Shown here one piece after another: positions 54,516 to 64,000 of a stretch of DNA of 64,000 nt. The position numbers were made by a program, and so were the translations under genes. Each line of letters begins with the position of its first letter. The first letter of the stretch is position 1. The notes beneath the pieces were generated by a model. The model searched no databases. It was not told where the DNA came from and saw only the letters and a list, made by a program, of their open reading frames with translations. Origin of the DNA: Paragyromitra xinjiangensis (lineage: Eukaryota; Ascomycota; Pezizomycetes; Pezizales; Discinaceae); assembly GCA_038503065.1 (NCBI GenBank), contig JBCAMK010000011.1, forward strand, positions 186,001-250,000. The letters run 5' to 3'.

Positions 54516-55118
54516 TCACCATGGCCTGAAAGAACCCACACCCGTTCCTGTCTTGAATATCTCGTTTGATTCCGCATTGTCTGAGATCGCCCCGCTTGAG
54601 GCTACCTCATTTGGGATTTCGTTTAAGGTCGGCTCGTTCGGGATAGTCTCCCCATCTGACCCACTCGGGGTTTTATTCGAGACCGCCTCGTTCGGGGTAG
54701 TCTCCTTATCTAGCCCTTTTATTAGGTTTTTAGCTTGTTCATATCGGTTATCTAAAGGAAGACTTACTTTTTCTAGCCATCGCATGTCTCATATTCCTCC
54801 AACTCCTATTCCAAGCATCGTTTATCAAACGAGTCAAACATGCGTAAAAATTATCCCGCTCTTGATCATCCCGGGGAACTAATGAGGGCAAAACCATCTT
54901 TTTAATCTCCTCCTCGACACTTTTTATGATATCAGCCTCCAAATTCGTCCAGCTTTCGAGGCTTTTGTCCCAGTTTTTTCGAAAAATCTTCTATACCTCC
55001 TTTAGTCAAGTAATCTGGTTACCATGTACGAGAACCGACCTACCTGAAGGGGCCCTGACCTAAGTGTGCGCCCCATTTTTTCCGACAGTGCCTCAAATTC
55101 TGGTGCTTGCTTCGACAT
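54516..55118 (-). CDS. Hypothetical small protein, three exons
   Basis: Exons 55118-55044, 54990-54768 and 54715-54516 joined by 53- and 52-nt GT..AG introns give 165 residues: MSKQAPEFEALSEKMG at the start, a charged helical centre (ADIIKSVEEEIKKMVLP, DAWNRSWRNMRHAMARK), and an acidic Ser/Thr/Pro/Asn tail with a PNE(A/P/V) repeat. No known domain recognised. The second acceptor is the least certain. Confidence 0.45.
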
Positions 55119-55674
55119 CTCAGACGTGTGTTCGTGTTATAGTGCTGACAAGAAGCGGGGCAAACCACCCTCGCTTGGGTTATATACTCACATCAAGCTT
55201 TTCAGCCTCCTCCACCGATTGACGCTTACTGGCCTAAGGAAACTATGGTTCTTGGCAACAACCAAACTTCGCACACCCCGTAACAACGCACTTTGCTGTG
55301 CGTATCGAAATTTACTAGGGTCGCTGTTAGTCTTTTGTTGCTAAAGGACAAACCAATTACACCGTTAGAGCACCGGTTTCCCGGGCGCGAGCGTGTGTTT
55401 ATGGGATAAAATGCATAGTGCTAGCGGTTTGCGTTTGGCTAGCATGCCGTATGCTAAAACGTAATGAGACTAAGCCTGATTTGAGGACCTGCATGTCTTA
55501 CGGCACTGAGGATGATATCTTAATGTCTTGAAATTATAAGAAACTCCTAGCCATTTTTGATCCCAGACCAACTGCAACAGCATCTAAAGCACAACGTGAG
55601 GGTGAAAGATAAGTATGCTTATATGGCTGGATTTCATTTGTCACTTGGGATAATGCGCGCATTTTATTTATTTC
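55119..55674. other. Intergenic
   Basis: No gene or repeat recognised. Confidence 0.4.
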
Positions 55675-56524
55675 CTATCCTAGGCGAGACGAGCCAGGCC
55701 GCCGGCCAATACACAGAGAAAAACTAAAAAATCGCTGTAGCTTCTTGGGATATTCCAAATATCGTTTTTTGGGGGGGCATAATAGGATGGACATGCACTG
55801 TTCGATCTCCATAGATTGACCGAGTAATTTGCACAAATCCACCAGGTGTAGGTAGAGAACAGGAATCCGCCCTAGTTTTTCGCGAGTTCTCTGCTCAAGA
55901 TTGCGGTAGTATTTTGTGTTGTCCATTCCTGTTTCTGGCAGCTCTTTGCTCAACAAGGCGATACTAAGTTTGCTATGCTCGGGCAGAGCTCCGGGGTATG
56001 AAGACAATCCTAAAACTAGAGCTAAGGCTAAATTGTAGTTTCCTCGCCTGCACAACTCCTATTCTATCATGAGTAAATGATACCCTGGAAGATCGGGCGT
56101 TTAATCTTACCCACGCTACAGTGACCAATTGCTCAACCCCTTCGGTATCCTGTTCACTCGCAAATTTGCGCAAGGCTCTGACATGAAGGCACATTTCGTG
56201 GTAAGGACTTCCCGGTACGGAATTGGTACGGGTGAGGTCGATCAAGGCTTCAGATGTAATTTTACGGTAAGGTTTCATATGCTCTGTTGTAAGAATCTCG
56301 GCTACAGTCGCTGGCGATTCACTCCGCAGGTCTAAAAGGAGGGCCTCAAAATCCAAAGGCCCTGATAATACATTAGCTTGTGTGTAGGTAAGATGCGGAT
56401 GGAGTATACCATTGACGACGGTCTCGTTCTCTGATAAACTTGCAGAGGGTGACGCAGAGGTTTGCGGGAGAAGAGGCAGAAAAAAAGGCGGAAGGCAAGA
56501 CAGGAGAAAATTTTTCGTTGACAT
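55675..56524 (-). CDS. RasGEF-like protein, short
   Basis: Start ATG 56524 (MSTKNFLLSCLPPFFLP); exons 56524-56111 and 56058-55675 joined by a 52-nt GT..AG intron give 265 residues. The segment FEALLLDLRSESPATVAEIL resembles the start of a RasGEF catalytic domain. HEMCLHVRALRKFASEQDTE, LVTVAWELCRRGNYNLALAL and VLGLSSYPG follow the usual INR..I..C..LNN(F/Y)..L..I..GL pattern, and IPVLYLHLVDLCKL matches the P-x-(I/V)-x-x-L-x-x-x-L-x-D-L block. It lacks the RasGEF_N and SH3 regions of Cdc25-type exchange factors, and the N-terminus looks hydrophobic. It may be a degenerate paralogue. Confidence 0.5.
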
Positions 56525-57694
56525 CTTGTTATCTACGGAGTGCACAAGGCTGAATAAACTCGTAGTATAACAGGGTGCGCAAGGCTGGATATGCACCTAA
56601 TATAAATACCTCGGAAATGTTCAAATCTCCTTTTCCCCACCAGGGGTCCCAATATACCTTCGAACGGGGCCGAGAGCTTTGCTCGATCGTGCTTACCTTC
56701 TATATGTGAGCTCGAATAGATATTCTGCGTCCTGTTCGTGTGAAAGATTTACTATCTTGACTACCGTATGTCCGAAATATGCTCTGGCGCTACCCCATAG
56801 CTTACACCTCTGGATCGTAGAGTTCCGGTGGTTCGGGTTCTTTTTGCCACATTCGAAATCGTATCACGTATAGGTTGGGGTAGGATCGGCTGTATTTCGA
56901 GAGCGTATAGGATATTCATTGGATGAAATAGGCGAAAGGGCGGGTGAAGCTGACCCCGTATCATTTCCCATACAAAATGGCCCCAAACGTAGCCCAACAC
57001 CCTCAACGTACTCCAATACCCCCAACGTACTCAAACACCCCCGACGTACTACAGCGCCCCCAACGTACTCCAGCGCCCCCAACGTATCGTAACGACTCCA
57101 AGGTAGTGGGTCGCCCCCAGCAAACCGTGTAACAGGGGGGGCTGTACGCCTACCCCCTCTTTGGCTGGGGGCTGTTCCCCGAGACATGTTTTAATGGGGC
57201 TACAATATGCTAAACGTGATATGCTACGCATGTGATAGAGCAACAGTCCTAGGAAGGGAGAACGCTTAGGATAATGTTAGGCCCCGGGAAGTTATCCTAA
57301 GGCATCAGCCAAAATCGAAATCACAAAGATAGCTAAGTAAAGAAAGCCAAGCATCCTATATCAGAGAACATTGGCTGATTGCTCCAGGCCGCTCAGGGAG
57401 AAGACATTTTCCTTTGGTTGGTCCACGTCCTGGTCATCCAGACACGAGCACAAAGCTATTTCTTGGATTAACTATCGCGTATTCCTGAAAGGCACACCAG
57501 GAGCGGTAATTGGGTTATTCATGGCTGAAATCTCTCCAAAACCTGTATAGTACGTACGTGTGATTCTAAGGTTCTTGGTGTTATCACTCAAATAGTAGTT
57601 GTTGATTACTAACACCCCTGATTATGGATTACCCGGATACTGATAAACTCAGACTGATGCCACTTTCCTTGATCAAACATCAACCCCCCATGCC
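56525..57694. other. Intergenic with a 20-nt tandem repeat
   Basis: About 56985-57095 holds five units of roughly 20 nt (CCCCCAACGTACTCCARYRC). The plus strand would read PQRTPxPPTYSN. Otherwise no gene seen. Confidence 0.5.
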
Positions 57695-58762
57695 ATGGCT
57701 GACACCACGTTATCACCTTTTGCTATTCCCGCAACGCCCGTCGTCCTCACTGAAACCCAGCAAACAACTATACACCGTCGCCTCACCCAGCTTAACTTAA
57801 CCCCTACGCAACGAGACATCATTGCGCTTCTCCTGACACGCAGTTACAATCCCGAACTCATTTCCCAGCTGGCCGGTCCCGAGAGCGTGTCGCAGGATGA
57901 TCTTTCTAACCTTTATGCATATGTCGCCGATACTGCTCTTGCTGGAATCAAGGCATTTGTGACTAGCCGTCACAGCAGTACCTCGATTATGGGGTCCTCC
58001 ATGCCATCCCCCCACGATCACTCAGATCCAACGATTCCACGTTCGAAAGTCGCGGCGGATATGTGCCGTAAAAGGGATCGTCACAGGTGTATCATAACTG
58101 GCCGCGGCGGCGATGATTGGCCCCTTGAGGTGGCGCATATTATTCCCTATGGCACATCGAAGGAACTCAGCTGCCGCCAAAGGCCATTTTGGAAGCTCCT
58201 TGAGCTGTTTATTGGTACCAATAGAACCAACGAACTCTGGCGGTATATCGGCGGCGCCAATATCAATCGACTCGAGAACTTGGTCGTTCTCGATCCCTCG
58301 ATGCACAAACTCTTGGATAAGGGTAAATTTTTTCTCATTCCGCGGCGTACCCCCACCGGTACACCCACCAGTATGATCGATGTCGACTTTACTTGGAACG
58401 GCAAAGGAGCTCTTCCGGGAAACTCGATAAGCACACTGTGGTCTGCCAACCTTGGAGAGCGTTCCCTGCTGTCTTCCGCTAGACAGGTCACTGCGCATGA
58501 ACCTTTCCGCGTCATCACCCCAGACCCAACGTACATGCCCCTGCCAAATCCCGAGCTCCTTGCCATTCACCGTGCCGTTAATAGCCTACGGGTTATTAGA
58601 GCAATGGCTGATTTCGAGGACCTTGACGACGATGACGAAGCTTACTTCTCCGATGGCATCGATAGTCATGGTCTTTCAAGCGAGGATGCGCTGAGGCGTT
58701 TAGGGGAAAAGCTCGCGGAGATAGAAATGCAAGGGGCGAGAGATAACACTAGAACTAATTGA
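57695..58762 (+). CDS. HNH nuclease-domain protein (HNH_2 type)
   Basis: 355 residues, single exon, start ATG 57695 in the context GCCATGG. A helical N-terminal region precedes an HNH core at about 130-210: RCIITGRGGDDWPLEVAHII (Cys132, His148), then NINRLENLVVLDPSMHKLLD (Asn, His204). The C-terminus has an acidic stretch (DFEDLDDDDEAYF). Single-exon HNH_2 proteins of this layout are common multicopy genes of unknown function in filamentous fungi. No homing-endonuclease context (host intron) is visible. Confidence 0.8.
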   Translation: MADTTLSPFAIPATPVVLTETQQTTIHRRLTQLNLTPTQRDIIALLLTRSYNPELISQLAGPESVSQDDLSNLYAYVADTALAGIKAFVTSRHSSTSIMGSSMPSPHDHSDPTIPRSKVAADMCRKRDRHRCIITGRGGDDWPLEVAHIIPYGTSKELSCRQRPFWKLLELFIGTNRTNELWRYIGGANINRLENLVVLDPSMHKLLDKGKFFLIPRRTPTGTPTSMIDVDFTWNGKGALPGNSISTLWSANLGERSLLSSARQVTAHEPFRVITPDPTYMPLPNPELLAIHRAVNSLRVIRAMADFEDLDDDDEAYFSDGIDSHGLSSEDALRRLGEKLAEIEMQGARDNTRTN

Positions 58763-59576
58763 AACGAAAAGAATTGTGGTTTTGATTCTGTTTTCCTTTA
58801 CAGTTGTATTAGTAACTGTTTCTTCATGGGCTCCTCGGGCTTAGCCGCTATAGGATGCAAAATATGCTAGATGTTCTTAGGCTTGATACAACTTTCCTAT
58901 GATTTCCGTCCCTTCGCATTGTAGGCCGTGATACTGTGATAGACCAGTTATCAATTCTTCTAGTTATAAAAAAATAAGTAATATCCAATCGGCTGAACAT
59001 ACTGCGCCAGTTGCACTTGATTAGTCGCTGCTTGACCCATTGGCCATAGCTCATTATTTGCCGGGCACACCAAGCCGCCTCCCCATCCAAGACACCAACA
59101 GAGATCCATGATATTTCAGCGCTCGGTATAGCCGCTTTCTTGCTTTTGCATGTGTCCATCCCTGCTAGTGCTGGATACCATGCTCAGGCCACGAATGTGA
59201 AATGTGAAATGTGAAAATGGTAAACGTGAAATACTAAATGTGCAACGCTAAACATGCAACATTGAATGTCATGTAGGTAGGTGCGCCTGGCATTACGATA
59301 TGATACAACACAGGTATTCATTGCGAAAAAGTAAAACTAGTTATTTCCAGCCATAATATATGAATCGGACAGGCCAGAAACGTGATTCTCCGAGCGAATA
59401 AATTGCTAAATAGTCCCCCCCATTTTTTATGGCTTCTCTATCTACACATGCCACGGCAGAGCCTAGCCTATCAATGACCTCAAGTAAATTACCTCTACTC
59501 AAAAACCTTCCTCTATCTATCACAGTTAGTGTAAAATATATTCTATTTCCGTGATAGATATTAACAGAGTGATCAG
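58763..59576. other. Intergenic, small frames only
   Basis: Minus-strand frames of 103 codons (58848-59159) and 84 codons (59341-59595) show no recognisable motif. A short AAATGTGAAATGTGAAA-type repeat lies at about 59195-59260. Confidence 0.35.
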
Positions 59577-59789
59577 ATGTCATCAACCGAATCATTTAAT
59601 CAGCTTGGAGCGTCTGGCTCTTCAATGTCTTTCATGACGCCAATGGCATTCCTAGGGGTTTATATCTGGCTAGGATTCTTGGCTTGTATCCTTGCCTGCT
59701 GTCTGTTCGCGCTTTTATACGTACATTCCAAGAATTTGTTCCGGAACACTCCATACCGCCGGAAATTACTGACAAACGAGTATGCGTAG
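59577..59789 (+). CDS. Possible 70-residue membrane protein
   Basis: ATG 59577, one predicted transmembrane segment (GVYIWLGFLACILACCLFAL) followed by a basic tail (NLFRNTPYRRKLL). No family recognised; may be a chance frame. Confidence 0.3.
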   Translation: MSSTESFNQLGASGSSMSFMTPMAFLGVYIWLGFLACILACCLFALLYVHSKNLFRNTPYRRKLLTNEYA

Positions 59790-60009
59790 TACTACCGCAA
59801 TAGAAAAAAATCCTGGGCCTATTTGGATATAGATTCTGGTTATGTTGGAACCTCCGGTATGATTTCTCAACATTTAACACTGACAAGCAAGAGCTAATTG
59901 CTAGACACCGTAGATTTGTAGAAATGTTTATCTAATTGAAGGTAAACGAACCTGGCTATTTCCATTACTCCTCTCCTAGAAAATGTCCAAGTTTTAGTTT
60001 GTAGCGGAA

Positions 60010-60746
60010 ATAAATTACTGGTCAAAACATACCTTGTTCTTCGTCGTCACCTGGTGTAGGTGTTCCCTCAGGATCGTCTTTCTTTCTGCCTAGTTCTTCA
60101 TCATCACCGGACGTAGGCGTTCCCTCGAGCTTGTTTCTCTTTTTTTTCGGCCGAAACCTTCCCCTGTGCCGATTATGTAACGCCCATAGCCCAAACCAGT
60201 CCCCATTACATTGTTCGAATATGTCAGGCAATTCTTTTTTTAGATCTTCCACCGCCTTTCTCATAAGCTCTTCAGGTATTTGCTCGAACGCAACCTCAAT
60301 ATCTTTTAGGTGAGTGTTATAGACGCTTCGAACTACTATCGAAACAATCAGGTTAGTTCATCAACCATCATTATGTTATCATTCCGAGCTCACCCCCGTT
60401 TATCTCTACCCGGCGGGTATAAGAAACTTTGACAAGTTTGTAGACTGTCGCCGCCGTCAACTGGTGAGGTTTTGATGTAGGTGCTGAAACTTTGGTGGCT
60501 GAAGCCGAGGCTGCTGTATTCACGTCCATCATACCGTGAAGAAGGAAGTGGGGGTGGGTGAGGTGGGGCAAAAAATGATTGTTTGGCTTGGCAGAATTCA
60601 GACATCCGAGGTCGATTTTTCAGAACATGTATTTGTGTGACAACACTTGGGATCGGTAGATCCTCGGGCCATCTTGTGAAATTATGGATAATATCGCTTC
60701 CATTGTACGTTGGGGGTGTTGCGATACGTTGGGGGGGCTGAGGCAT
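60010..60746 (-). CDS. Hypothetical protein, intron-containing
   Basis: The 5' part begins MPQPPQRIATPPTYNGSDII at 60746. A C-terminal exon region reads LMRKAVEDLKKELPDIFEQC then RGRFRPKKKRNKLEG and two copies of EGTPTxGDDEE. Exons cannot be joined with confidence. No family recognised. The N-terminal PPQRxxTPPTYN motif echoes the repeat at 56985-57095. Confidence 0.35.
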
Positions 60747-61345
60747 GGTTTAGTCCAATGTAATTACGGTACTAAATGTGGTAACTGCGCCGCCGCACAG
60801 CCAACAATAATTGCGAGATCTTTGGCGCGTAGCACATGTAGCATTTCACGTTTCAAGACATGGCGAGGATCCATTGACGATAGTCCAAACGTAGAGACTG
60901 TAAGAAAGGGGTGACTAAATTGCAAATTCTTGCCTAGGAGCGTATGGGACTTTATTTGCTTATAAGCATAGTTGAACCCAAACATTCCAATCAACCAAGG
61001 CGACAAACATGGATATACAATATTTGATACACACACTGGAGATGGACAAGTCTCTCCCCATTCAAAACGGGACAACAAAAGTCAGAATCCCCCCACTGGA
61101 AATCAATAGGATCTCGGCAGTTCAACCCAGCGCAGTATATTCACCTGCGGCAACGAATATGAATATTCGCTACTTCTGGGAGACAGATAGGATCTTTGAA
61201 GTAAGTGCCAATCTGACGTAAGCTCCCCTGATGCCGTATTCTCATCATTAAGCTGACAAGCCATAGAAAGGATTCTAGAGAAGGATATCCCGAAAAAGAC
61301 CCCGAAAAAGAAAGCGTCATCCTCCCAGTTACTTGTAGCTCGAGT

Positions 61346-61795
61346 ATGGATAGAAATATTCCCTTCTCTACGACGGCTCAAGGCCAGGGCCCACAAGAAA
61401 AAAGCGACCTTGCTAGGGTAATACTCCAGCTGATGAAGAACCGGCCCCGGCGGAAACAAGCCGCAAGGAGAGTTAAATGGACCCAAAAAGAAACAGACAC
61501 CCTTGATTCCACGATGAGTCTGAGGTATTCCCGGAAGCAGATCACAGCTGCTTTCCCTAATAGGACCTGGGATGCCGTAAGGTCATATGGCTACCCACGC
61601 CATTATGATAAGAGAGATAAGGCCTATCCGCGCCAAGGGGTTTCGGCGCCGGGGGGAAACAACACCCTTCGACATGTCACCTACGATACCCGGAAGTCGA
61701 GTTGGCCGGAGTCATTAGATGCTCTGCTTGACAAACCGAAGCAGCGTCGGACGTTTTATAACTGCACTAGATTAGACCGGATCGCTCAGGATTAG
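61346..61795 (+). CDS. Myb/SANT-like DNA-binding protein, partial model
   Basis: 149 codons from ATG 61346; the frame is open a little upstream and may join an exon at 61009-61203 through an intron with donor GTAAGT and acceptor CCATAG, although the phase does not fit. A SANT/Myb-like unit is visible at RRVKWTQKETDTLDSTMSLR then QITAAFPNRTWDAVRSYG (W..E...L...........I...F..RT..AV). Role likely DNA binding; the target is unknown. Confidence 0.45.
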   Translation: MDRNIPFSTTAQGQGPQEKSDLARVILQLMKNRPRRKQAARRVKWTQKETDTLDSTMSLRYSRKQITAAFPNRTWDAVRSYGYPRHYDKRDKAYPRQGVSAPGGNNTLRHVTYDTRKSSWPESLDALLDKPKQRRTFYNCTRLDRIAQD

Positions 61796-62425
61796 GATTT
61801 CCCGAAATCTATGTAAGAACTTCCCCCAAGTGTCCCAGCGCGCTTTCTTGGCTGACACGAAATTTGGGTTTATAGGAGTTCATTTTAAGCCTTTTAATTG
61901 CGCGGTTTTGGTAGATTTTACTCCCACATACTAGTTTTTGCTCCATTACCGTATTCTTAGCTCAGCTAGCCCGCCCTCTTTGTCTCTGCCACCTTATTCT
62001 TTTACCATTTTCTGGCTCGGCTGGTCTTCTGTTTCGTTTCTATTACTCTCATTTATTGGTGTTCTTATTCTTCAGCAGTTTTCTTGGCTCTAAGTTCATT
62101 CTAGGTGTTGATACTTCACTTGTTTACGCTGGCTGTAGGTATGGGTGTTCATCGATAGGGATTTGTAACACGAAAAACAAATTTTAGGATTTAATATGGA
62201 AAAAAAACAAACATTTCGAGAAATCAAATTTTTGAAACAAAAAATGAAAGAGGAAACAAAGAAATAAGGCTGGAAAAGGAGTAATAAAGAAAAATGCGCA
62301 AATACAAGCAAGTAAACCTTCCTCCATCGTCTTAAAACTAATTAGTGTCATGCCGCGACGTTCCATATCAACTTATTACTCCTGATCTTCAACCTTCACA
62401 GATTTCCTCTTCTTTGCCTTCTAAG
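61796..62425. other. Intergenic, T-rich
   Basis: No gene or repeat recognised. Confidence 0.4.
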
Positions 62426-63347
62426 TTGCTTTCTTCTTCTCCGCCTTCTCCCTTGTCTCCGCCTCCTTCTCCGCCTTCTCCTCCTTCTTTTGTGCCTTCT
62501 CTTTCCTCTTTCCTATCTCCTTCTTCTCCGCCTTTGTCTTGCTTGCTCTCTTTCTTACCTTCCTTCCTGGCGATTCGAAGCCAGAGTCAGAATCGGAGGA
62601 GTCGGAGGAGTCGGAGTTGGAGTCGGAGTCGGAATCGGAATCGGAATCGGAATCGGAATCAGAGTCGATCTTGATAGGATCATCCGTGTCCTCAAATTTG
62701 ACACCTCTTGCTCCCCAAGCCGGGTCTTCTATGTTGTGCCAGTCCGGGTTCGCCTTGATAAATTTCGCTGCGCCCTTCTCGAATTTTTTTGCAGCATTAA
62801 AAAATGATTATATCCCCCCCAGCTTTTCCATGATATGAACGGAAAACCGTCCTAGTTTCTGAAGTAACTTCCTTATCATCCTAGTGAATCTTCATGTAAG
62901 TAGCTGGGAACCTTTTTTTGTGACTGACGTATAGAGGGCTAGATCCAGAATCTTTAGCCCCTGGCCCTTATCGTCGTACGCAACCCCAATAATCACAAAA
63001 GTGTGCCTATCACTCTTTTCGACTACCTTTCATGGTTGGGAGCTTCTTATTCCACACACCCGGATACGCAGGCGATATGTGCAGAATCTTTGTGGCCCAC
63101 GTGCTATGAGCAATCAATTACCAAACCCAACTTCCTAAATTGCTCCCCCTTGGAGCTGTTCTTTGGTGTATTGCCCTCCCTTCTTGGTTTTCCCCTTGGG
63201 ATTTTTAGGGTTTCGTTTATCTGCGGGCCTTTCCCCTTCCTTTTCCCCTTCCTTCTCCCCTTCCTTCTCTTCATCACCCACTTCTTCCGCACTGATTTTC
63301 TCCAATTTCTCAGCCTCCTCCGCCCAAATGGCCTCCTTCAACTCACT
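62426..63347 (-). pseudogene. Lysine/acidic-rich nuclear-type protein remnant
   Basis: The minus strand reads EAIWAEEAEKLEKISAEEVG then a (EKEGEKEG) tract and KGKTKKGGQYTKEQLQ (63341-63135). After unclear splicing comes FEKGAAKFIKANPDWHNIED, a Ser-Asp repeat (DSDSDSDS, about 62590-62665) and a Lys/Glu-rich tail. A stop near 62428 within the tail and a TAG at 63345-63347 separate blocks that are otherwise in frame. No family recognised. Confidence 0.4.
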
Positions 63348-63737
63348 CTAGCGCCGCAAGCTTTCTGCTATCTCCATCGTTAAGTCAACCAATGGAGGGT
63401 TTCCTTGCAAATCGACGAGTCGCTTGTTAACTCCCTTTGAACCCCTAAGGGCCTCGAGGTATGAGCGCTTCTGTTTCTTTATCAGCGAATCCTGGGAGTT
63501 CTGCTCGGAATCCCCTGCGTCATCACCATCAGACTGCGAATCGGCTGTTTCTAAGTCTCCGAATCCTGCTGAATTGACTCCCGAATAGACCCCGAATCGG
63601 CTGTTTCTAAGCCTCCGAATCCTGCTGAATTGACTGCTGAATTGACTGCGTGCCAGCGCCTGAATCGACGCCCGAACCGCTTCCGAATCCACTGCCTGCC
63701 AGCGCCTGAACCAACTGCTGAATAGCAGACCAAACAA
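63348..63737 (-). pseudogene. Continuation of the same remnant with minisatellite insertion
   Basis: C-terminal part reads SLIKKQKRSYLEALRGSKGV then LVDLQGNPPLVDLTMEIAES and ends in a TAG, after which the 63341-63135 frame continues in phase. The N-terminal half is the 12-nt minisatellite (63530-63735), so the array has entered or extended an older gene. Confidence 0.4.
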
Positions 63738-64000
63738 TTGATTTGGGCACAGGTGAGTTTAGTGCGGGGGGGGGGGTTGCCCCTAGTGGCGACTGCTTGA
63801 TTTTGTACATAGAGACCCCGTAGTGCAGCTTTCCAATATACATAGCCAAATTGATACCAATAATCATGAACATTCGCGTACCCCCAGTAGTATAGGCGAC
63901 CTACAAGCGACAGTGCGGTCCACAGGAATTGATAGAGCTCCAGGAAGGTCCGCCACGCTTGGTGTGTGGTCCAGGGAGGTCCACGAGGGTCCGTGAGATC
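63738..64000. other. Window edge, no gene seen
   Basis: Contains a G10 run and a repeated GGTCCACGAGGGTCC-type motif at the edge. Confidence 0.4.

Noticed and set aside
57695..58762. Homing endonuclease
   Set aside because: The HNH core is present, but there is no host intron or intein context, and the layout matches ordinary fungal HNH_2 genes.
62345..62838. Plus-strand Ser/Pro-rich and Glu/Ser-repeat frames
   Set aside because: Reverse complements of the more protein-like minus-strand Lys/Glu and Ser/Asp regions.

Overview
The window looks like a repeat-rich, gene-poor stretch of a filamentous fungal genome, probably an ascomycete. The evidence is short GT..AG introns of about 45-95 nt in every single-copy gene I could model, a PL4-type rhamnogalacturonan lyase, a fungal fructosamine kinase, an aldo-keto reductase, an HNH_2-type nuclease gene and chromodomain Ty3/gypsy retrotransposons. 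No species can be named from sequence alone.

Layout. 1-1516: 3' part of a multi-exon rhamnogalacturonan lyase gene running in from the left edge. 2598-46980: about 44 kb of nested mobile DNA. 46983-47306: C-terminal relic of a second transposase. 48923-50305 (-): intact seven-exon aldo-keto reductase. 51457-~52700 (+): fructosamine-3-kinase-like gene. 53240-54090: minisatellite with an embedded tRNA-like sequence. 54516-64000: sparse small genes (unknown, RasGEF-like, HNH nuclease, SANT-like, low-complexity proteins).

Nesting. (1) Elements bounded by the inverted terminus CATCAGCAAAA / TTTTGCTGATG, with 2-bp target duplications where testable, carry internal minisatellites instead of genes. 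(2) Gypsy A (5731-20179, TSD CTAAG) sits in the array of one of these. It was itself split in the integrase region by another CATCAGC element (7530-15922, TSD GA), into which a young, structurally complete gypsy2 (8447-14423, TSD GGCAG) inserted. LTR divergence read by eye (about 1% in A, one substitution in gypsy2) agrees with this order. (3) Gypsy3 (22087-44060, 703-bp LTRs) carries a 1040-bp solo LTR in gag (TSD AAACC). Between protease and reverse transcriptase it carries a 12,966-bp DNA element (27150-40115, TSD TTGCTA).

That 13-kb element is the most unusual object here. It encodes a Plavaka-like (CMC/CACTA-related) transposase, a divergent SNF2-family helicase and a third gene resembling fungal DUF6532 proteins. 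It also holds a 5x174-bp array derived from polyubiquitin. An octamer, GTCAGAGT, is scattered through it on both strands, including inside every intron I could delimit, and it even forms an in-frame peptide repeat in the transposase. All the genes in it show frameshifts, so this copy is probably decaying.
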